A stretch of 64,000 bases of DNA. Source: Mimachlamys varia (Eukaryota > Mollusca > Bivalvia > Pectinida > Pectinidae). The translations under genes and the position numbers were made by a program. The stretch is from positions 10,349,282-10,413,281 of the forward strand of contig OX392536.1 in assembly GCA_947623455.1 (NCBI GenBank), in the 5' to 3' direction. Shown here piece by piece: positions 58,036 to 64,000 of the stretch; position 1 is the stretch's first letter; each line of letters begins with the position of its first letter. A model generated the notes under the pieces. The model saw only the letters and a list, made by a program, of their open reading frames with translations, was not told the origin of the DNA and did no database searches.

Positions 58036-58226
58036 GGCCCTGGTTTCATCAACGTTCCCTAACATATGGAAATTCTTTAACTTAAAAATCTCCACAGGAA
58101 AGCATTACAGAATTTAAGAGGAAATCCTTAGTTAAGGAACTTTCCTTAAATTATGTTATGCTTTCTTATGGAGATGTTTAAGCTCAGGAGTTTCCTTAAG
58201 TTAAGGAACGTTGATGAAACCGGAGC
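58036..58226. mobile_element. Palindromic MITE, copy 2
   Basis: Same family as 28981-29173. It starts GGCCCTGGTTTCATCAACGT and ends AACGTTGATGAAACCGGAGC. The arms carry more mismatches than copy 1 (for example CTAACATATGG for TTAAGTTAAGG). Confidence 0.8.
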
Positions 58227-58491
58227 CATGCAGTTTATACTCAAGCGCTAAAGGAAGATCTGGCTGATAAGCAGTTTGTAATATTCGTACTTAATGATTG
58301 ACATGTGATTATTTCATTCATGAGACAAACAGTGAAACTTCGAATTAATCGATATCTTTTTATTAACACTCAATCACATGGCATCGCAGACGATACAACT
58401 TTCCCGCGCATTCACAACAGTCTGTTAGAGCATTGGATACCATTCACCTTGTTTCCATTGATAGAGTATCGGTCCCTATATAGTTCTAATT

Positions 58492-58655
58492 TAAAGCTTG
58501 TAAGCTTCATTCTCTTCGGTGTTCTTTATTTGTGTTAAATAAATCTGTCACACAGTATTCGTTCAAGGTTCTTTCTAAAGCTTGTAAGCTTCATTCTCTT
58601 CAGTGCATCTTTATTTGTGTTAAATAAATTCTGTCACACAGGGTTCGCTCAATGT
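58492..58655. repeat. 84-bp tandem duplication
   Basis: TAAAGCTTGTAAGCTTCATT begins at 58492 and 58576. Both copies continue CTCTTC(G/A)GTG...CTTTATTTGTGTTAAATAAAT(T)CTGTCACACAG. Each holds AATAAA and the palindrome TAAAGCTT-like core. Confidence 0.85.
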
Positions 58656-59694
58656 TTGTTCGCTGAAATAATGAATCGATCTTCTACAAACATTGGACGG
58701 AAACAGAAACTCGTTCTATGTGATCTCATGATTCGATATTGTATGAATATAGATTCAGAAATCAGGTCACTGGAAGAATGCCACATATCTATAAATAATA
58801 ACAATGGCCCTGAAGCCAAGAAATGCAAACTTGCTTCAGGTATTCTCATATTTGATCGTTGTTTGAAGAAAATCTTGAGATGAAATAATGTGTGCAATGT
58901 ATGCCGTAATCCAATGTCTCTTTGACTATTGAAATTTTCCAGTAAATCCTTTTAGAAATGAAATCGATCGTTAGAGTGACGTTATGACGTTTAATGTTTA
59001 GTAACGTTGACCTTCACTTGAACTTTATTGTTCCTAAATATTTCTAGGTAGTATTTTACTTGACGATTGTTAAATTCTATATATAAAAATAGAAGGTCTT
59101 AACCGATCTTAACTTGCCATTATGTTTCAAATACTGCTTTTTTCAGCCAATTCATGTGACCAATTACACCAAAATTATTATCCACGTTTGAACAAATTAC
59201 AACTGTATTTATCCGCGATTTTGATATGACAATAAGAATATATCGTATAGTTGGTTATTTTCTTATGACTAAATTTTTGCGAATTTCCCTCAAAATGAGG
59301 AAACCAAATCTTCACAAATCAAATTTTCGCGACTCTTATTCAAGATATGGTGAATACTACTTTTCAATGGATAGCCCCGTGTGATATTCAGTAAAACAAT
59401 CGCAGATTGTGAGATATTTCTACTCAATTCATTTTAATTAAAGTAAGTGTCGTACAATGAATAATTACAAGTTATCATTTAAACAATCTGTTCAAAATAT
59501 CTATACCAAAATAGCAGAAAATTTTAGATCGTATTCAATATGAATATGCTTGCAAGTGACGATGCTAAAATGCCGGTAGTAGGCTCGGTTGTCATTTATA
59601 TCGCAGATGATGTGTGTCATATAATTACATGGATCAAATTTTCGCGATCACGTATATATCCTGCCCCAGTTTCATCAATTTTCTATTTTTTTCG
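58656..59694. other. Intergenic, no recognised feature
   Basis: An 88-codon plus-strand frame ends at 58883 but has no recognisable domain. The rest is AT-rich. Confidence 0.4.
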
Positions 59695-60047
59695 GGATTT
59701 AAAAAAAAATATGAAAAAAATCCAGTTGATAACCATGCAAAAATAAGTCTAAAACGAAGTTAACCTGAGCGGTAACTAACAAGAAACTCTTGACATAAAA
59801 ATTCGAAAGAATTGAAAATAATACAGAGCCCACTTCAACAACAAGCCGAAGGTGGAAGACCGCTCAAAATGGACGCGTGTTAACAAATACCGTGTTTCAA
59901 CTGCTGCTGTACCGGTAACCGCGTAAGAATTCATCTTGAATATTGCTGATATCAGTTAATCTTAACTAAATCTATAAATATAATAAGTTATTAGGCTTGA
60001 TTTTCGCTTCAAGTTTTGCCGAAAGTTACGTATATTGGCTTGGCCCT
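59695..60047. mobile_element. MITE family 'GGCCCAATA', copy D
   Basis: Same orientation as copy A. It contains AATCCAGTTGATAACCATGC, GTACCGGTAACCGCGTAAGA and GCTGATATCAGTTAATCTTA. It ends GAAAGTTACGTATATTGGCT. The left inverted repeat is missing or replaced by an A-rich stretch. Confidence 0.8.
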
Positions 60048-60161
60048 TTAACGAAATATCCATAGAAAAATATTACAGAAGTTCCTTAACTTCCCTAAAC
60101 TTCTGTAATGCTTTCCTATGGAGATTTTTGAGTTAAGGAACGTTCATGGAACCAGGGCCTG
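60048..60161. mobile_element. Palindromic MITE, internally deleted copy 3
   Basis: TCCATAGAAAAATATTACAG pairs with CTGTAATGCTTTCCTATGGA, and the right end reads AAGGAACGTTCATGGAACCAGGGCC. The left arm is truncated where it abuts MITE copy D. Confidence 0.65.
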
Positions 60162-60770
60162 CGAATTAGCGAAAATATCATACCCGCGATTTTAACCATC
60201 TTATTGACGCATGACTGATAGATTTAATATTTCCTTGTGGTCTATTTTTGATGTGTGTTATTTTAATGACATAGGTTAAATCAATCTAAATGCGACTTAC
60301 GAATTAAAATTGCATTTTTTATGAATTTTTGATGCTATACATTAAATTCATTAAAATGACACCCGCTTAATTTCCTTGTGTGATCTATTCATCAAAATGC
60401 AAAATATTTCAAAGAATTGTATTTATTTGTGATTTAATTTTAAGTTTTTACCAGATAAGATTGATAAAGCTTGATCAAAATGACACAAGCCTATTAGAAT
60501 TGTATTTATCTAAATAACACATGGTGTTGGTGTAATTTTATTAACGTTGATTAAAAGAATCAGGGGTTTTTGTGACTTCCTAAATTCAAAGCCACATATG
60601 TATTCCTTTGTAGTTTGTGATTTCCTTGTAGTCCGTTATGTTTAAGGATGTGAATTCCTTGAAGTTAATGTTTTAAAGCATGCCTGGAAGGTTTTTTCCT
60701 GACGAATATGCAATGATAATGACCTTGTCTATCAAAATAACCTATCATCGATGTTTTTACGTATCTATAT
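60162..60770. other. Downstream flank of the TRIM-like gene
   Basis: AT-rich. No clear AATAAA was placed on the minus strand within the first 100 bases. No exon was recognised. Confidence 0.4.
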
Positions 60771-62888
60771 CTACACTGTGTATGCCTTGATCTTAGACGT
60801 GTTGGTATTGGCAATATACAAGTTACCATTGATCGAGCTGTAACATATTCCACGTGGTTTTATAACTCCGTCACTTCCGGTGAGAATCTGACCTCCCTCC
60901 TTTCCGCCTGGTTGGATCCTATGTACATTTGACGTTTCCTTTGCGCAGACATATATATTTCCGGATCTGTCAACTGATATCCCGGTCGGGCCACCCATGT
61001 CACGTGATCTGTAAATGAATTTTAGTTGGCCGTTTGTTCCGAGACCAATGACGCAATGCAAAGCTGAATCTGTGACGTAGAGTTCTGTGTTCATACTGTT
61101 ACAAGAAATATGTTGTGGGGCGGTGAATCCCAAACCATTCACAGGAACAACCACTCCCTTCCCCGACTTATCATCCAGGCTAAGCCGTAAAATGTAAGGG
61201 TCGCCCAACCAGGGATCACACGTTACAAATAAACACCTATCACAATAGACCACGCCCCAACAATCCCCCGTGCACGGTATATCTTTTACATGAACCAACT
61301 CGTTGGTGGGTACCAATTTTGGTTGTTTTTTCTCATTATCTTTTGCATTTTTGTTGTTGTTTTTCTGTTCCTTCATTACGGTGATCATTTTCACAATTTT
61401 TACAATCTTTTCGCCAGGAAGAGTTATAGCGAAATGCAAGTCGGGTAAAATTGCTAGATCCCAAGGCAGAGTTTGAAATGTGAAACTAGTAGATGCCCTT
61501 AACTTCTTGTCATGCACCTTGAGTTCCGAGGCACATCTGTCGATAATAGCAAGGTCACCTGACGGCAAACAGCCAATGGCCGTGATGAAAAACGCTTCAC
61601 GAGAGTCGTACGAGAAGGGAACAAATGTGTTAACACTTTGGGCGCGTGCGGGGGGAGGAGAAGGTAGCCGTAGAGGTTCCCCTATACCAGAGCTGCCGTT
61701 CGTGCTCGAAGACAAAGATGAGCTGGACGAGTTTGAACCAGAACTCGAAAGACTTACAGATCTGAAAGAGTCTGGCCTTTCAGAGATCACCGACTCACCA
61801 CTCCTTGATGGCAATGACTTCATTGCCTTCTGCATCGCCATAATTCCCGCGAATTTAGAGACGGCCTTTACCTTCGCACGGAATCTCCCATTTACTTCGA
61901 GCACCAGGAACGGTGGCAACCGAAAGTACGTGTCTTCCTGTTTGACCTCTCCAGTAGGGTTCCCTGTTTCAGAATTGTTCCCGTCCCTTTGAGGCAAAGT
62001 TAACGTATAGTCGTGGTTATGCACGCCATCATATATTTCTTTGAGAAATCGTTCATAAACTGTCCTCTTATTGCTTATTCTGACGTACGCCTTCACGAAC
62101 TGAGAAGGCGATTTTTCTGAATCGTCTTTGAACATTTCTTTCATTTCCTCTGCATCTGCTTTGGTCATTTTCTTAAGATTTGTGAGCCTTTCCCTTTCTT
62201 GTGATAATTTCTTCATATTACGTTTATGCATACTCTCAAACTCCGTCAAAATGTTTTTATTTGCGTCATTTGTTTCTTCGTCTGATCTTCTTCTAACCGC
62301 CATTACCTGTTGTAGAATCTCTTCTCGTTTTTTCTCGAGAATTTCTGTTTCCATGACACGATCTTGGTACATAATTTCGGCAAACTTATGGTATTTCTTA
62401 AGGGCAGCAACAAGATCGTAAAGATCTCGAGAGCTTTTCTTGGTACTTGCAACATCAGCTACTGGGGTGAAGTTGACACAATTTTTGTGATCCTTGGCTT
62501 TACAGAGATCACAAAGAACAGTCTGATGCTGTTCACAGAACAGTTCGTTCTCCATCTCCGTCTGGTCATGGTCGTGCTTTTGCTGAAGTTCTTCCATATA
62601 GGATGACTTGTCTCCTTCGTCCTTTCCCCAGCGGCTTTTCTTGTTCTTGGCCTTCTGTCGCACAGAACTTACCTGAGAGGAAAGCACAGATTTGATGCTT
62701 TCCCTTGTCTCATCAGTTAAGGACATGTACGAATGTTTTTGCGCCCAAGATTGCGCGCGGTGAAGCTTGGTACAGTTGTTACAGAAAGGTTCCTTGCAGG
62801 TGACACAGAGAAGGGTAGCCTTGATACTCATACGTGCCTCCTGACAGGGGCCACACAGAACCTCGAGGACGTCTCCCTCGCTATCCAT
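60771..62888 (-). CDS. TRIM-like protein: two B-boxes, coiled coil, NHL-type propeller; no RING
   Basis: A single uninterrupted frame of 705 residues. The start is the first true ATG (62886-62888, context ATAATGG). The frame extends four codons further upstream but without an ATG. Domains: B-box 1-like zinc motif at about 12-56 (C12-x2-C15, C28-x2-C31, C36-x2-C39, H43/H52); B-box 2 at about 118-146 (FCEQHQTVLCDLCKAKDHKNC); coiled coil at about 150-255; Ser-rich linker at 372-400; C-terminal repeats 430-705 with propeller strands such as GDLAIIDR, ELYVTDSALHCVIGL, GGPTGISVDRSGNIYVCAK and RGICYSSINGNLYIANTNTS. TRIM proteins usually carry an N-terminal RING for E3 ligase activity. None precedes the first B-box here, so ligase activity is doubtful. 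B-box/propeller proteins of this kind are expanded in molluscs, often intronless, and their roles are mostly unknown. Confidence 0.88.
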   Translation of the reverse strand: MDSEGDVLEVLCGPCQEARMSIKATLLCVTCKEPFCNNCTKLHRAQSWAQKHSYMSLTDETRESIKSVLSSQVSSVRQKAKNKKSRWGKDEGDKSSYMEELQQKHDHDQTEMENELFCEQHQTVLCDLCKAKDHKNCVNFTPVADVASTKKSSRDLYDLVAALKKYHKFAEIMYQDRVMETEILEKKREEILQQVMAVRRRSDEETNDANKNILTEFESMHKRNMKKLSQERERLTNLKKMTKADAEEMKEMFKDDSEKSPSQFVKAYVRISNKRTVYERFLKEIYDGVHNHDYTLTLPQRDGNNSETGNPTGEVKQEDTYFRLPPFLVLEVNGRFRAKVKAVSKFAGIMAMQKAMKSLPSRSGESVISERPDSFRSVSLSSSGSNSSSSSLSSSTNGSSGIGEPLRLPSPPPARAQSVNTFVPFSYDSREAFFITAIGCLPSGDLAIIDRCASELKVHDKKLRASTSFTFQTLPWDLAILPDLHFAITLPGEKIVKIVKMITVMKEQKNNNKNAKDNEKKQPKLVPTNELVHVKDIPCTGDCWGVVYCDRCLFVTCDPWLGDPYILRLSLDDKSGKGVVVPVNGLGFTAPQHISCNSMNTELYVTDSALHCVIGLGTNGQLKFIYRSRDMGGPTGISVDRSGNIYVCAKETSNVHRIQPGGKEGGQILTGSDGVIKPRGICYSSINGNLYIANTNTSKIKAYTV

Positions 62889-62939
62889 TATAATGTACAA
62901 TAGGACACACTTCTAATAAACGATATGGTTTCAAGGCAC

Positions 62940-63004
62940 TGTCTCTGTTGTTGCTGTCGTCGTCGTCGTTGTTGCTGTTGTCGTCGATGTTGTTGTTGTT
63001 GTTT
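62940..63004. repeat. Trinucleotide microsatellite upstream of the TRIM-like gene
   Basis: Interrupted GTT/GTC repeats (GTTGTTGCTGTCGTCGTCGT and similar), about 65 bp, starting 50 bp upstream of the start codon and so probably in the 5' UTR or promoter. Confidence 0.85.
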
Positions 63005-63740
63005 TAGAACATCTTATGACGTGACTTCATTATTCAGCAGTAAGTTTCAGAATCCAAGACAATGTATACTGTAGACTGACATTTTATACATAATCAGCCA
63101 AGTTCCATCGTTGTAGGGAACCATATGTGTATCATTAGACTTCAACAGTTCATTATCGTTAATCCAAAAGACACTATTATGTGTATTGGAATGCACAAGA
63201 GTCCAGACACATGCCCTTAAAACCAGAGTACCACTTCCGTTCTCTAGACTGTAACATGCAGCCTCTTAAGTTTCCCGTTTAAGCAGGATTCCTGGAGCGA
63301 ATACGTCTGGCCAGAGCCGACAGCTTTACAGACTGTTGGCTACACGTATTATGCATCCGAGGTTGCAATGATCGACCACGGTACGTTTCCCGTCACGCCT
63401 TACCTGTCCGGACCTTACCTGTGAACACCTTACCTGTCCCTATTCTACCTGTATGGTCGATAATGTAGCAAACGTCCATAATCCATTATACATACCAACC
63501 CACCATAGCACCGCATTACCGACCATTTCAATTCGTCAAGTTGTGCCTAATGCTTTTCTGCAAGTTCCTGAAATAGAATATTAACGCTTACATCGCATTC
63601 TGAATTAGATATTACATCAGGTACCAACTAAATGGCATTACATCTAGATGCATTAGAATTGTCAACAATAACCGACAAGCCCTTGTTTTTCTTCAACAAA
63701 TGCCCTATTACATATATATTGATATTTATGAATGGTGTCA
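63005..63740. other. Intergenic, no recognised feature
   Basis: Contains repeated ACCTTACCTGT(C/G) at 63400-63455 (four imperfect copies of about 19 bp: CCTTACCTGTCCGGACCTTA and so on). No exon was recognised. Confidence 0.45.
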
Positions 63741-63745
63741 CTCAC

Positions 63746-63777
<32 letters not shown>

Positions 63778-64000
63778 GGATGGATGCATTACTTGCCTGC
63801 CTGTATGCTTGATTGATTATTTGATAGATAAATTGATGATTGATAGATTGATTAAATGATTGATAAATTGTTGATTGATTGATTGATAAATTGGTTGATA
63901 AATTGATTGATAAATTGATAATTGATTGGTTGATAAATTGATAATTGATTGGTTGATAAATTGATAATTGATTGATTGATTAAATGATTGATAAATTGTT
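63746..64000. repeat. ATTG/GATAAATT low-complexity tandem repeat, continues past the edge
   Basis: A pure TGATTGAT tetranucleotide run at 63750-63777 grades into a compound array of ATTGATTGGTTGATAAATTG units. A period of about 26 bp is visible from 63890 on. The array is cut by the window end. Confidence 0.9.

Noticed and set aside
61480..61992. 170-codon plus-strand frame
   Set aside because: Antisense shadow of the TRIM-like coding sequence. No recognisable domain.
62889..62900. Four-codon N-terminal extension of the TRIM-like protein
   Set aside because: The upstream codon at 62898-62900 reads TTG on the minus strand, not ATG. The first ATG is at 62888.

Overview
The window is animal nuclear DNA: AT-rich, with small exons bounded by GT-AG introns and dense in short interspersed repeats. 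Gene structure and repeat types (SINEs ending in AAAC-rich tails, palindromic MITEs, a MIEAP-domain gene, an intronless B-box/propeller gene) point to a mollusc, most likely a bivalve. That placement is inferred from familiarity, not from a search.

Layout. (1) 1-8060, minus strand: a gene for the mitotic histone kinase haspin. Seven coding exons are present (start at 6414). The gene runs off the left edge after the kinase N-lobe. A non-coding 5' exon lies near 7900. (2) 10.5-25.8 kb, plus strand: a complete 16-exon gene for condensin I subunit H (NCAPH/CAP-H/Barren), 740 residues by my splicing, with all phases matching. The two genes are divergent neighbours, and both products act on mitotic chromosomes. 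(3) 26-37 kb: gene-poor, repeat-rich DNA. It includes a young 5'-truncated LINE (34800-36269) with a poly(A)-like tail and a 17-bp target-site duplication. (4) 37.7-45.5 kb, minus strand: a complete six-exon gene for a protein with a MIEAP (mitochondria-eating protein/SPATA18) C-terminal domain, 383 residues. (5) 49.3-52.05 kb: a 43-bp satellite of about 65 copies with visible higher-order structure. (6) 52.3-57.1 kb: SINEs and three decayed fragments of one reverse-transcriptase element. (7) 60.8-62.9 kb, minus strand: an intronless 705-residue TRIM-like protein (two B-boxes, coiled coil, C-terminal propeller, no RING). The right edge is simple ATTG-rich repeat.

Haspin marks centromeric H3T3 for the chromosomal passenger complex and condensin I compacts chromosomes, so the divergent pair could be co-expressed in dividing cells. 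This is a hypothesis. The oddest sequence feature is local duplication of 5' splice sites in haspin: one donor exists as five exact 26-bp steps and another as two 27-bp steps. In both cases only the exon-proximal donor keeps the frame open.
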